A DNA stretch of 64,000 nt from Apoda limacodes (lineage: Eukaryota; Arthropoda; Insecta; Lepidoptera; Limacodidae). A model generated the notes under the pieces. It had not been told where the DNA came from and made no database searches. It worked only from the letters and a program-made list of their open reading frames with translations. The position numbers and the translations under genes are program-made. Positions within the stretch are counted from its first letter, which is position 1. Every line of letters begins with the position of its first letter. The stretch lies in assembly GCA_946406115.1 (NCBI GenBank), contig OX291557.1:19004501-19068500 (forward strand), given 5' to 3'. Below, piece after piece: positions 33,010 through 44,542 of the stretch.

Positions 33010-35054
33010 ATTACGTTGAATTTGACCTATGGATTCTCTCAGCTGGTACTTTCTCCAACGAGAATACCAGATATAGAGAAACATACGAGCTCCTTACTGG
33101 ACCTTCTGCTGACTACTAGTCCGGACGGATACTCCGTCTCAGTGGATGCGCCTCTTGGCTCCTCGGACCACTGTCTCGTTCGGACTCAAGTGTCATGCAC
33201 ACAACCCGATCCTTCTGGGCCAACTAATTAGCGTCGTGTGTGGCACTATAAGTCGGCAGACTAGGATGGATTGCGAGAATTTTACGCATCGTACCCGTGG
33301 AGGCAGATCTGCTTTAACTCAGAAGATCCTGACGTCTGCGCAGCCGCAGTCACTGAGACAATACTTGCTGGTATGGAATTCTATATTCCTAACCGGCGAG
33401 TAGCTGCCGGCGTCAAAAAACGACCGTGGTTTAATAGGTCTTGCAGAAAAACTAAAATTCTTAAGCAAAATGCATATGAGGCTTGGACCACGGCTCGTTA
33501 TAATAAGGATCCGAATCCGAGTTAAAACGCAAATTAAATGCTGCCTCGAGGTTCAGTAAGAAAGCATCTGCCAGAGCAAAATTCCAATTCATTGGAAAAA
33601 TAGGTGGGCGACTTGCGAGCTATTTTTCTGGGAGTCGTGCTTTCTGGTCGCTTGCCAAAGCTGCCGAAGGGAACTTTTGCCAGTCGTCGTTACCACCACT
33701 GCGAAAGACCGATAGTGACTTGGTCCATAGTGCTAAAGAGAAAGCCGATCTACTGGGCAGTCTCTTTGCCTCGAACTCGAACATGAACGATGAAGGCGCT
33801 GTACCACCTACTATACCGTGGTGCGGTAAGACCATGCCGGAAATCTCCATAACGCAGCGGTTGGTCAGGCAGGCGTTGCTTTCTCTAGACGTTCATAAGT
33901 CAAGTGGGCCAGACGGTGTACCAGCAGTGTGCTCCTGAGTTATGTCCTGTACACACGCGCCTGTTCGAGCTGTTCTACCACACTTGGCAATTTCCGTCTT
34001 CATGGAAGACTGCGAATGTGCACCCGGTGCCCAAAAAGGGCGATAGATCAGATCCATCGAATTACAGGCCTATCGCTATTACCTCTCTCCTCTCTAAGGT
34101 GATGGAGCGTGTGATCAACAAACTGCTTCTAAGATACCAAGAAGTATACGATCTGGTCAGTGACCGTCAATATGGCTTTCGCCACGGTCGCTCGACTGGT
34201 AACCTTCTAGTGTATCTCACACACCGATGGGCACTAGCCATTGAGAGTCAGGGGGAGGCATTGGCATGTAGCCTGGACATAGCGAAGGCGTTCGATCGGG
34301 TCCGGCACCGGGGTCTTCTATCGAAGTTGCCATCTTACGGAGTGCCCGAGGGTTTGTGCAAATGGGTGGCTAGCTTTTTGTCCGACAGACGCATACGAAC
34401 CGTAGTTGACGGTAGTTGCTCTGATAGCATGGACATTAATGCTGGTGTCCCGCAAGGCTCTTTGTTGTCTCCTACGCTGTTTCTACTGCATATCAATGAC
34501 ATGTTGGACATCAACAACATACAGTGCTATGACGATGACAGTACTGGAGACGCTTTTTACACGGGTCAAGCAAACATCCCTCTTTACGTTGTGGAGGAAA
34601 ACCGCGGAGAACTTGTGTCTCAAATCGAGGCCACACTGTCCCAGGTCTCTGACTGGGGACGGGTAAACTTGGTCCGATTCAACCCTACAAAGACACAAGT
34701 GTGCGCGTTCACCGCTAAGAAAACTCCATTCACTGTGGTCCCACAATTCCAGAACACTCCCCTCTCTATCTCCAAGAGCATTGGGATCCTTGGTGTCGAC
34801 ATCTCCAGAGTCCAGTTCCGAGATCATTTACAAGATAAGGTGAAGCTGGCGTCCAAAAAACTTGGTGTACTCAACAGAGCGAAGCAGTGTTTCACGTCGG
34901 GGCAAAGGTTGTTACTTTACAAGTCGCAAGTTCGGCCCCATATGGAGTACCGCTGCCATCTCTGAGCAGGTGCACCCGGATACCAGCTTGGCCCTTTTGA
35001 CTCGGTTCAACGACGGGCTGTGAGAATTGTCGACGATACCAAACTCACTTGTCG
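33010..35054 (+). mobile_element. 5'-truncated copy of the CR1/Jockey-like LINE, with RT core
   Basis: Starts inside the endonuclease (LTYGFSQLVLSPTRIPDIE, about 33020) and ends abruptly at about 35054 within the C-terminal tail, without the 3' end. It is very close in sequence to the copy at 7531-10714 and supplies the segment that copy lacks. Frameshifts and stops interrupt the first kilobase. A tail fragment of the same family lies at 36912-37241 in the same orientation. Both lie between the inverted arms at 32411-32752 and 38017-38354. Confidence 0.85.
33904..34965 (+). pseudogene. Reverse transcriptase fragment with altered YADD box
   Basis: A 353-codon open stretch covering most of the RT domain of the LINE. 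In order: SNYRPIAITSLLSKVMERVI, YGFRHGRSTGNLLV, LDIAKAFDRVRH (first catalytic Asp), SYGVPEGLCKWVAS, INAGVPQGSLLSPTLF, then QCYDDDSTGDA where the family has YADD. The tail has SKSIGILGVDIS and SQVRPHMEY. Replacing Ala by Asp in the YADD box and Trp by Arg in DRVWH suggests relaxed selection, although two Asp remain in the box. The frame is not joined to the endonuclease part upstream. It stops shortly after HMEYRCHL. Confidence 0.82.
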
Positions 35055-35977
35055 CAGAACTCAAGCTTTATTTTAAAAGGTATAACTAAGTTCAAAAAAA
35101 GGAGGTTATCAATTCGTCGGTATGTATTTTTTTAGGTATAAATAAAGTAAGGCCAAAAATGTTTTCAATTGTATCATACGGTACGGAAAACATTTATAGT
35201 TTCCCATATCTATATTTCTATCTATATTACTACGGGAATATTACAGAATAATTAAACTGAGATTTGCGAAAAGAATCCCAACAACTAATTTTACGCGTTT
35301 TAATATCAGTTTTTTAGTCAAAATATTTTTAGTAGCAATGTTTTGTTTTTTTTTTTTGTATTCTTCTATACTAATCCTTGTAATAAGAATGTTTCAAACT
35401 CTGTTGTTTTTTCCGACACTCTAAGCCGTAGATTTTCTCGACAACAATGTTTTCAGGTGAAACTCGAAACAAGTTTGTTCTTCGGTAATCTGTTTTGCAT
35501 ATCAGATTTTAGGATAAGCTTTTAGTGTTTCAAATCGTTACTAACAATTCAAGCTTAACATAGTTTTACTTTAGGAATTCTTTTTTAGTTGAATGAAATG
35601 ATGTTTATTTTTAAAGATTTTGTATATGACTCTGGAGTGCTCTAGACTGTTTACAATAAGGTTCCTTTCGAAAGCAGCGTCACCCTGAATACCTTTATTA
35701 ATATTTTGCTACTAAAACGTTTTATTTTTATAAATCTCGATTTACAAAAGTCATAAAATACATATTCCATCCATGAAATATCAGTGAATTATTAAGTTGC
35801 CAGAGTTCTCATTAAATTAATTGAATTCAACAAAAACTCTGGTTATTTAATAAATTAATTGGCATTTCACGAAAACTATATCGCATTTTGCAAATGTGGT
35901 AAATAGCGATATTTAGAACTATATTTAGTGTCGCAGTATGTTAAAAAAAAATTGATTTTACCTTTACTGGATATAGA

Positions 35978-36252
35978 AGTTGACCAGCAGCGCCATAAGA
36001 TATCTTTTATTTTGTCTTCATAGAATGTTAATTATAAAAACATTTTTAAATATGCTATGTTTTATCTTGATTTAAGGTTATATTTGTTATAAGTTGTACC
36101 TACCTATGCAGGCATTTCTGATAAAAATGACCGCTTTTAGCAGAAACGCCTACTACAAGCTCACGATATATTCCAGAAACAGTAAAAAAACTGAATTTGC
36201 CTTCTACGAAAAGGAAATTATAAGTACGTAATGGCGGAGCTAGACCCTTAAT
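35978..36252 (+). repeat. Diverged copy of the 15431 repeat
   Basis: AGCAGCGCCATAAGATATC at the left, GACCGCTTTTAGCAGAAACG in the middle, GTAATGGCGGAGCTAGACCC then TTAAT at the right. It lies between the two LINE pieces 33010-35054 and 36912-37241. Confidence 0.4.
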
Positions 36253-36911
36253 CGAGTGAAATAAAACAGCGTCACCATTTTTCGAGCATTTTATTGCTCA
36301 ATTATTTACTTGTACTGAATATAAATTTGACTGTCCCAGAAAAGAGGGACCACAATGTTACCGGCTGACGGAATTTCTTAGGCATTACAAATAATTGCCT
36401 TTTCCAAAGCAGGAGTTGATGTTTTATAGGTATTGCAGTGATGCCGTTTTTTATTGTTATTTTTTAATGTAGCTACTACACGATTACGGAACTGCATATT
36501 TTATTTTATTTTAATCCTTTATTGTACAAAAAAAACATTGCAAGAAATTATAATTCTAGAAAAACATTCCAAAGGCGTACGGATCTCTTACTATAACCAC
36601 TTAAAAAATCTTTTAAAACAAATGATTACACAAGATTAAAGAGGTTAGTAGGTTAAATAAACAAAACAAATTATATACAATGGTAAATTTGACAGGATAT
36701 GAAAATTTTATTACATTTGAAGCTCATCATATTTAACAAAAAAGCTCTATGCAAGCGGCTTAGATTTAAGCGTTTTAGAAATATGAGCACTAGGCCTGTG
36801 TCCAATAGTCGTCTTGGATGATATTTGTATAGCAAATACCTACAGTAATAAAATGAATTAGATTAAAAGGATACCACGTGTTAGCAGACACGATGAACGT
36901 CACAATATCAA

Positions 36912-37241
36912 TAATGATGCCCACGGCTTCTTTCTACCATCGCACCGCTCGCCATCAACAGGAAATTCATCCTCACACCTTAAAACCTAAATGGTCGTGT
37001 ACAGTGCGGTTTCAGAGAAACAACCTCCCGCGAACGCTTGGGTTGTGGAATGAGCTCTCTGCCAAGGTTTTCTCTAAGGACTACAGTATGGGCTTCTTCA
37101 AGAAATAAGTTAATAGATTTTTGAAGGGTCAACAACGCGTGGGTTATACCCATGGTGTTGCAAGCGTCCAGAGGCTACGGTGACCGCTTACCATCTGGCG
37201 GACTGTAAGCTTGTTTGCCACCTTAGGGGTATTAAAAAAAT
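36912..37241 (+). mobile_element. 3' end of the CR1/Jockey-like LINE
   Basis: From ATGATGCCCACGGCTTCTTT, matching position 10373 of the longer copy, through RNNLPRTLGLWNELSAKVF to the 3' terminus GCTTGTTTGCCACCTTAGGG and an A-rich tail. It begins about 90 element-bases after the point where the copy at 33010 stops. It may be the missing end of that copy or an independent truncated insertion. Confidence 0.8.
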
Positions 37242-38016
37242 AGTTTAAAGAAGATAAACTTCAGGGTCATGGATCTATAAATTTACAGAAGTCAATTCAT
37301 GTCATAATTATTTAAATTTACAATTAAAGTGTCCCTACTGTGATGATTATACATTTTATGCCTTAACATTTTTGTAATGCAATGTTTTATGTCAGGCAAA
37401 TAAAAATAGTAAGGAAATTATTATACTACTTACCCCCTAAAGTGATAGCGTGAAGACATGCATTCGTGAAACAATTCACAATTAACGTACTACCTGTAAC
37501 AAAATACATTTTTAAATTGTGCATGTAATTCCTAAGAATGGCGCGTTGAAAAATACAAATTCAAAAATAATACAAGCTAGAATAAAGTTATAAGTTTAAA
37601 GCTAACAAAATATAAGTATCAATGACTAAAATTTAATATTCTAGAACAAAATTGTTTAAAGTATGTTCGATACAAGAATATGTAACATAGACAGACCACA
37701 AAAAAATTTACCAAACATATCAACACAATGAGCACTATATTCCCTTTAAACGCAATCTGAGATGTTGACTTTAAGTTTCTCTTAGGGTCGTTGATTATAG
37801 AAAACTATAGTTAATATCTGTAAAATGTGTAATTAAAATACTAAAAAACTAACTTCTTTACATTAAAAGACATATTGTGTAGTAAAGTCAAAGTTCAAAT
37901 TAAATTATATCAAGTAATATCCAATACATATTGAAATGTATTCGTGTGTTTTTATTTATGTTGTAGTTTATTTATTAAAATGTATTTAAATATGTATTAC
38001 AAAATTTTCTGAACTT
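37242..38016. other. No gene recognised
   Basis: AT-rich sequence between the LINE tail and the right inverted arm. Confidence 0.6.
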
Positions 38017-38354
38017 TGTCGCAGAGCTTATCCTATATTTTAAGAACTATAGTGTAGTATTTATTGACCTAATGTTTGCTCACACTACAGAGATGCAGAC
38101 CTCTCCTTAGATAAAGAAGGCATAGGCGATAGTCCAACGCGCTAGATCGATGGGAATAGGCAGACGTTGTCAAGTTACGAGAATATGATGACAAAGCCAG
38201 GATTGACGGTCTAAAGTGCCCTCTAAAGCAGATCAAAAATACCCATTGGATTGGTTTGACATCGACGACAATTTTAGTTTCACAAATCAAATTCAAATTC
38301 AAAAGTTCTTTATTTTCTACTAATATTTACAATTATTGCTTATAGACTAATTTA
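38017..38354 (+). repeat. Right 338-bp inverted arm
   Basis: Starts TGTCGCAGAGCTTATCCTAT, has AAGAAGGCATAGGCGATAGT and ends with TTCTTTATTTTCTACTAATA then GACTAATTTA. High similarity to the left arm over its whole length. Confidence 0.8.
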
Positions 38355-40389
38355 TAAATCAATTACAATTTTGATCCCTTAATATTTAGGTCTAAGATAA
38401 AAAGATGGTTAACCCAACAGGCATATCATATAGAATCACAATAAATAAACAACTTTAATTTAGTAATAGTTAGTTTACTTTAAAACAAAACAACAGAGAC
38501 ATTATTTTACCCATTTATTAAGATTACGACAACTAAAAAATTAAAGTCAATTTGAATATTCTTTTTCATGAATTATTTACAGTTTACTTTATTTATTCCA
38601 TAAGTGATCACATACATCATTTAAGAGACATATTTGCCCTGAAACAATAGACTGAGAACTGAAAGGAATGGATTAACTTAATACAATAAATATGGCACAT
38701 TGAAGAAATCGATGGGGCTTTTATTCGTTATGGAATTTTGCCAAACTCATTCCATGGGAAAAATAAGTGGGCCACATCTCAGTCTAGATCTGTCGAGTAC
38801 CGCGTGCGGACGTGATAAAATAGTGTATTAGTTTGTTAAGTGAAACCTTTTTTGTGAATCGTGCATAGATAATATACGTAAAAACGTTTTTGACATATTG
38901 CAACGCCGCCGGCCGCGTTGACGCCGGTTGACTAAGACTATAAAAACAACTGTGAAGTTCCTGATCCGCATACTTGTATTTAATTTTTGTGTTTATTTTG
39001 CTTATCCTAAAGGTTTATATTTAATTAAAGTCCCAGAGACCATGAACAAAATTATGTATCATCGTTTCACGGCCAAAACTGGTGTTTTTTTTGATTAGGT
39101 TATAGTGAACCCAAATAAGCGTGCTGTTAAAAAGTCAAAACTTCGCAGGGATCCATTTCTACTAAACTTTTTTTTTCTTCTTGGATTTATAGGTGATATT
39201 AAAAATGACTGGAAACGGTACTTTAATTATCCTATCAGTCATAAAAATGATTTTCGAAAACAAATGAATTCGTCATTTAAATTTATTGTAATTTTTTTAA
39301 AAACACGCTCTGGCCAGATTTTACCAATCTGTATTATAGCAACCTAGTTCATATATTTTCTTAAATATTTTTTATGGTTGACAGGATTACCAAAATATTG
39401 TTTTCATACATTTTCAGTTTTACTTATAACCTTTTTGGCATTTTCTGCGCACCAAGTCAGGTTAAGTATGAGCTTCTCCAAGAATATCATAAGTTCTGGC
39501 CGTAAAATGATCATACATGATTTTGGTAGTCATTTCTTGTACTATAATAAAAAAATATTATTATAATTATTATTATTTGAAAATTATTAAAACAATACAA
39601 CTTACTAAGCTATTGGCAGTAGCATAGTTTTAAAAGTGTTACCCAATTATAAAATATATATTTTCATAGCAAATATATACACAAAAGGTTAAACCTCAAG
39701 CTAGGACTTGTATCGACAACAATCCTTGCATTCCGTGTAATCGAGGGACACTCTGGCCATTAAAAATCCCAACTATACTTTTGATTTAGTTATAGGTGCT
39801 GAAGATATGAAGTAATATAACATTAACTTCTTATTTTATAATAAATGCTTTATCAAAACTCATCAACTATATTTTATTAACTGATTAATTATCCAGTGAT
39901 TATAAACGAATAAATTGTAATTAAAAATATCAAATTGTGATAATTCAGTATATTTTCCTGCCAGACGATAGCATTTCTGGTGGATCAATGAAAAGATCTT
40001 TTTCTCTCCAGTAAGCAGAATGCGGGATTTGTCTGCGAGGTAAAGAGGTCAAAGCTACAGACTGAGCGACGCCGTTGTATCGACTGCGTCTGAATAACGT
40101 AATAGGTCAAACACCAGCTAAACTGTAGGAAAAAAAAAATTTTCGAAAAATGAGTTTGTAATTTGTTTGATTCTAAATTTAAACCTTTAACAATTTAGTT
40201 TCAGTAAAAAAAACTTTGTTTTTGTATCTTTTTACATCCAATAAAAAAAAACTTGCTTACAAGTGTGTTATTTTATATAACAGTTTTTTTGCGGTATGAT
40301 TCGACTAATTAGTAGAGCACCAACAATTTTTTTAAGCAATTGAAGACTGAATGCAGCCCGCACTAGTAAGTTATACGTTTTTAAAAAAA
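38355..40389. other. No gene recognised; GC-rich patch at 38880-38960
   Basis: Mostly AT-rich. A patch with GCAACGCCGCCGGCCGCG and CGCCGGTTGAC is followed by ACTATAAAAAC, a TATA-like string, at about 38936. It could be an LTR or promoter remnant, but nothing else supports it. Open frames at 39105 and 39378 have no family resemblance. Confidence 0.5.
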
Positions 40390-40678
40390 ATCGGCTAAGT
40401 TCGAGTCGGACTCGCGCACGAAGGGTTCCGTACCATTATCTATAAAAACGGCAAAAAAAATCCCGTTTTGTTGTATGGGAGCCCCCTTAAATATTTATTT
40501 TATTATTTGTTTTTGTATGTGTAGTTATAGCGGCAACAGAAATACATCTTCTGTGAATATTTCAACAGTCTAACTATCACGGTTAATGAGTTACAGCCTG
40601 GTGACAGACGAACGGATAGCGAAGTCTGAGTAAAAGGGTTCCGCTAATTACCCTTTGGGCATACGGAACCTTAAAAAG
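40390..40678 (+). mobile_element. tRNA-headed SINE-like repeat, short form
   Basis: Head TCGGCTAAGTTCGAGTCGG, GAAGGGTTCCGTACC, a single TTGTTGTATGGGAGCCCCC block, AACTATCACGGTTAATGAG, and the tail ACGGAACCTTAAAAAG. Confidence 0.72.
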
Positions 40679-40909
40679 GCAGAGATTTTACTGTGGTGAA
40701 AAACCATAACGTAGCACGTGAAATGCAATAAAATACTTCTTAACTACATTAGAAGTTAGATACATATACCTCCAGTATATGTTCCAACAATACTCTGAAA
40801 AAACGACACCTCAAACCCGACTGCATTGGGTTTTAAAAAGAACTTTGTAACATCGCTGCAGTTATTGATTAATTTTCCTATTGAAAAAACTAAATGGTTA
40901 CTACTTAGT

Positions 40910-41067
40910 CCGGTCAAATTAGACCAAAAAATAAGAGTAAAGCTACCTAAATTCCCACCAAGCTGAAAATCAGTAAGATTGTTTAAAATATGATTAAAAA
41001 TAAAATTTGAAAGTTCCCCTTCTTTCCCCTGTTTGGAAAATTTTTATTCAAGGTCAAAGGTCAAAAA
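40910..41067 (+). repeat. Left inverted arm around the RTE element
   Basis: CCGGTCAAATTAGACC, CCCACCAAGCTGAAAATCAG, TAAGATTGTTTAAAATATGA and TTATTCAAGGTCAAAGGTCA are repeated as reverse complement at 42641-42787. Confidence 0.75.
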
Positions 41068-41069
41068 TA

Positions 41070-42305
41070 TCATCATCATCATCATATCAGCCCATTGACG
41101 CCCACTGCTGGACATAGGCCTCACCTAACTTTCTCCACAGCGTGCATCTGTCCATCTAGCCGGGGGCCGTCCCACGCTGCGCTTTCCGGTTCGTGGTCGC
41201 TTCGAGCTATGTGCCCTGCCCATTGTCACTTCAGCTTTACGATTCGGTGAGCTTTGTCGGTGACTTTAGTTCTCCCACGGATTTCCTCATTCCTGATTCA
41301 ATCACGTAGGGAAACTCCGAGCATAGCTCTTTCCATCGCCCGCTGAGCGATCTTGAGTTTTCGTATAAGGCCCATAGTTAGCGGCCACGTCTCAGTGCCG
41401 TCAGATGCCAATCATCACTGGCAACACACACTGGTTGAAGACTTTTGTCTTCAAGCATTGGGGTATTAAGGACGAGAAAATAGTACGCAGTTTTCTGAAC
41501 GCTGCCCAACCGAGTTGGATTCGGCGATTAACCTCTTTCTCGAAATTGGACCTACCTAATCGAACAGTTTGTCCTAGGTATACGTATTCGTCAACGACTT
41601 CGAGTGTAGAGTTCCTAACAGTTATTGGAGTGGGTGCTACAAGGCCATTCGACATGATTTTCGTCTCGTCCATGTTCATCTTGAGGCCTACTCGTCCTGG
41701 TCCTCCATCGATTCTGCCATGACCACAATATCGTCGGCCGAATATCGATAACCAAAGGTGGGTAATGTACTCGCCATTAACATTGATGCCAAGCCCGTCC
41801 CAGTCCAGAAGCTTAAAGACATCTTCCAACGCATTTGTGTACAGTTTCGGAGATATGATATCTCCGTGTCTCACACTTCTCCGCAGTTGGATCGGTTTCG
41901 ACTTCTGATCCTGGAGACGGACTGACATGGTGGTGTTATCGTACAACCATTTTAGCACCTCGATGTACCGATGATCAATACGGCATCTCTGTAGTACTGC
42001 CCATGTTTCCACTGAATCGAAGGCTCATAGTCCACAAACGCTAAACAAAGGGGCCGATTATACTCTTCTGACTTCTGTATAATCTGCCGCAGCGTATGTA
42101 TGTGGTCTACGGTACTATAGCCTCTTTGGAAACCGGCTTGTTCGGGAGGCTGGAAGTCGTCAAACTTGCGAGCGAGACGGCTCGTAATTACTCTTGAAAA
42201 CAGCTTATAAACATGGCTCAGAAGCATGATGGATCGCCTTTGTTGAAGAAAAGCACCACCAAGCCTCTATGCCATGCTTGTGGCCAAGTGCCTTGCAGCG
42301 AGTTG
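41070..42305 (-). pseudogene. RTE-clade LINE, RT and C-terminal part
   Basis: Minus-strand pieces in order: WPQAWHRGLVVLFFNKGDPS, LLSHVYKLFSRVITSRLARK, FDDFQPPEQAGFQRGYSTVD, HIHTLRQIIQKSEEYNRPLC, LAFVDYE, WAVLQRCRIDHRYIEVLKWL, VRHGDIISPKLYTNALEDVF (usually RQGD), then in another frame YSADDIVVMAES, VGLKMNMDETKIM, EYVYLGQT and FNQCVLPVM. This is the widespread RTE RT. The 3' end is the GACGCCCACTGCTGG complement followed by a (CAT)n tail at 41070-41085, typical of RTE. Near the YADD box there is a frameshift and about 50 bp lost. It is not active. Confidence 0.85.
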
Positions 42306-42640
42306 TAATATATGTTAAAAGATTTTTCTATCGGTCATTGTAACTTACACTTATAATATTAAATATACTTAACTATAAGAATATCAGGTAAAATGAAACC
42401 CAGTCCCTTTATTTAAACCACGTTAAAAAACGCGCTAAGTACACTACCTCATAGGTGGCGTGGAAACGTTCGCATATTATGACGATATCAACTTTATGAA
42501 TCGTTATATCTCAAAAACAGTGGCTCGTAAAAAAAAGTATTGATGCATTTTTTGTAGATAATTTTATGATCTACAATTTTTGTTTTCAGTATTTTTTGAT
42601 AAAACTTATAGTTTTGGTGAAAATCGCGAAAAACTCATTT

Positions 42641-42787
42641 TTTTGACGTTTGACCTTGAATAAAAAGTTTTCCATACATTGGAAAGATGGAAAACTTTCA
42701 AATTTTATTTTTATTCATATTTTAAACAATCTTACTGATTTTCAGCTTGGTGGGAATTTATGTAGCTTCAAATGTCTAAATTGACCG
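42641..42787 (-). repeat. Right inverted arm around the RTE element
   Basis: Complement of the left arm: TGACGTTTGACCTTGAATAA, CATATTTTAAACAATCTTAC, TGATTTTCAGCTTGGTGGGA and TAAATTGACCGG. Between the RTE 5' end and this arm lie about 330 bp of unassigned AT-rich sequence. Confidence 0.75.
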
Positions 42788-42889
42788 GACATTGAACTTT
42801 TCGAGAGCTTTCGAATGTATATATAAGCCATTCATATTTCTAACAAGGGTTACACGATCTGTAATTTAAATCATTTTACATTTATTTAT

Positions 42890-43060
42890 CTATCTAAGCT
42901 TAGGATGTGGAATGAAACCCTGCCAAGGTGATTATGTTTTTACAGGATCGGCAACGCGCGATTAATGCCCCGGTGTTGCAAGCGTCCATAGGCCGTGGTG
43001 ACCGCTTAACATCAGGCTGACCGTTAGCTTGTTTGCCACCTTAGTAGTATAAAAAAAAAA
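42890..43060 (+). mobile_element. Degraded 3' end of the CR1/Jockey-like LINE
   Basis: Contains GATCGGCAACGCGC, GTTGCAAGCGTCCATAGGCC, TAGCTTGTTTGCCACCTTAG and an A tail, all matching 10580-10714. It lies about 100 bp beyond the right inverted arm around the RTE element and 450 bp before the type II membrane protein exon. Confidence 0.78.
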
Positions 43061-43510
43061 GTAAAAGACTACCCCCCCTGGGTACCCCATAGGCAGTTTT
43101 TGACGAAATTTACGAAGTCAGGATGAACCTTAATTCTTTATTTTCAATTTTTGTCTGAAACTGTAGATTTTACTTACTAGACTGCTGGTAAATTATTTTT
43201 TATTTTTCTGGTGGTAAAAGTATAAAAATGTAAGAGATGAAAATTCTCACTAAAACGCAATACAAACATAGTATGTTGTGCTTCAATTAATATTATTGTT
43301 AATCCCAAAGACAAATATTTAATATTTATTAGTATCGTAGATTCAATTGTTTTTAATTTTATAAATTAAATTTTACAAGTTTGTTTTATATGTTAACTTT
43401 TATTTATTTAGAAATCAAATTTTGTTGCATTTCCTCCAACTAAACAAATTTCTACAAAGCTTAACTTTTATCCTGAATACAAACATTAAGAAACTCAGTG
43501 TTGTGAAATT

Positions 43511-43696
43511 ATGGCTGCGTTAAATTCAAACAGATCAAAATTGTGTTTTTCCTGTTTGGTACTTTTAATACTTGTGGGAATATGTCTGTCTGTGTTATCA
43601 TCTCTTGGATATTTCCAAAAACCTACAGAACCAGTACGATTTGCTGTTGCTGAAAAATACAGCCAATGGCCACCTACGACACAAATCCTTGATACC
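43511..43696 (+). CDS. First coding exon of an unidentified type II membrane protein
   Basis: Seen: ATG in a good context (AATTATGG), 62 open codons, and a consensus GTGAGT donor at 43697, leaving phase 0. The peptide has a short basic, polar N terminus (MAALNSNRSK), then a hydrophobic segment of about 22 residues (LCFSCLVLLILVGICLSVLSS, split here only by listing), then a lumenal-like stretch with QKPTEPVRFAVAEKYSQW and PPTTQILDT. A positively charged flank before the membrane segment and a stem-like region after it fit a type II signal anchor, as in Golgi glycosyltransferases, sulfotransferases and some proteases. I do not recognise the family. The next exon was not found. It lies on the same strand as multiplexin, about 19 kb beyond the TSPN exon, so it may be nested in an intron of that gene or be the next gene. 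An alternative is a chance ORF, but initiator context, topology and donor agree. Confidence 0.5.
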
Positions 43697-44542
43697 GTGA
43701 GTAAAATACATTCTTAATATAATTTTTGAATGTACTTAAAGTCAAATAATTATTTCAAGCTTAGTGATAAGCCCTAATTTAGTATACCTACTGTTTTGGT
43801 AGCGTCTAATATAATTAATTATATTGAATTTGTTTTTAATTAATATCACACATTAATTAAGTTCTAATTTTTCCAAAAAAATTTATGTTTAATGTATTCA
43901 TCAACTTTGTAATAGCTTTTTTTTCATTAAACTGTCTTTGACATATGTTTTTTATTTATTTAGAGGTAAATTAACTACATGTTCTGGAATTTTATTGTCA
44001 ACATATGTACTTTGTATTGCAAAAGAGATATGTACCTTCTGAAGACGACATTTTGGACCTACCAATTTATCATAATTTCTTGTATTAAAACTGTGTTAGT
44101 CATTATTTTTGGCAAATAAGTGTCAATTTTTGCGTACATACATTATATAATTGAAGATATATTAGAAAGGAACAGTTAAAATATCAATTTCCCTCACTAA
44201 GAGAATTTCGAGGTCCCAATTTATAGATTGACTGTACTACTCTCTTTTGCAAAATAAATACTGTATCAATATCAGCATTATAACTGCATATACTGCATAA
44301 CTGCAATAATTACATTATTAACTAACTGGCCTACATGCAGCTAAAATGATTACATACGCCTTATTTTTTTTTAACTAACTCGTTAATTTCTTTGAATCAG
44401 TCAACTGTCCGCATGGTAGTATCAATTACATAAGTACAGAATTAGCCAGTAGCTTTAATTGGTTGCCTAATTTTGCAATACCTACAATTGATTAAGCATG
44501 ATTTTTGTATTTTGAATTAAAACATATATAAATTTGATTTCT

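Noticed and set aside
41405..41722. Plus-strand open frame of 105 codons
   Set aside because: Antisense to the RTE reverse transcriptase.
43495..43499. Arthropod initiator TCAGT just before the ATG at 43511
   Set aside because: It would leave a 5' UTR of only about 13 nt and there is no supporting TATA or other element; a five-base match is weak.
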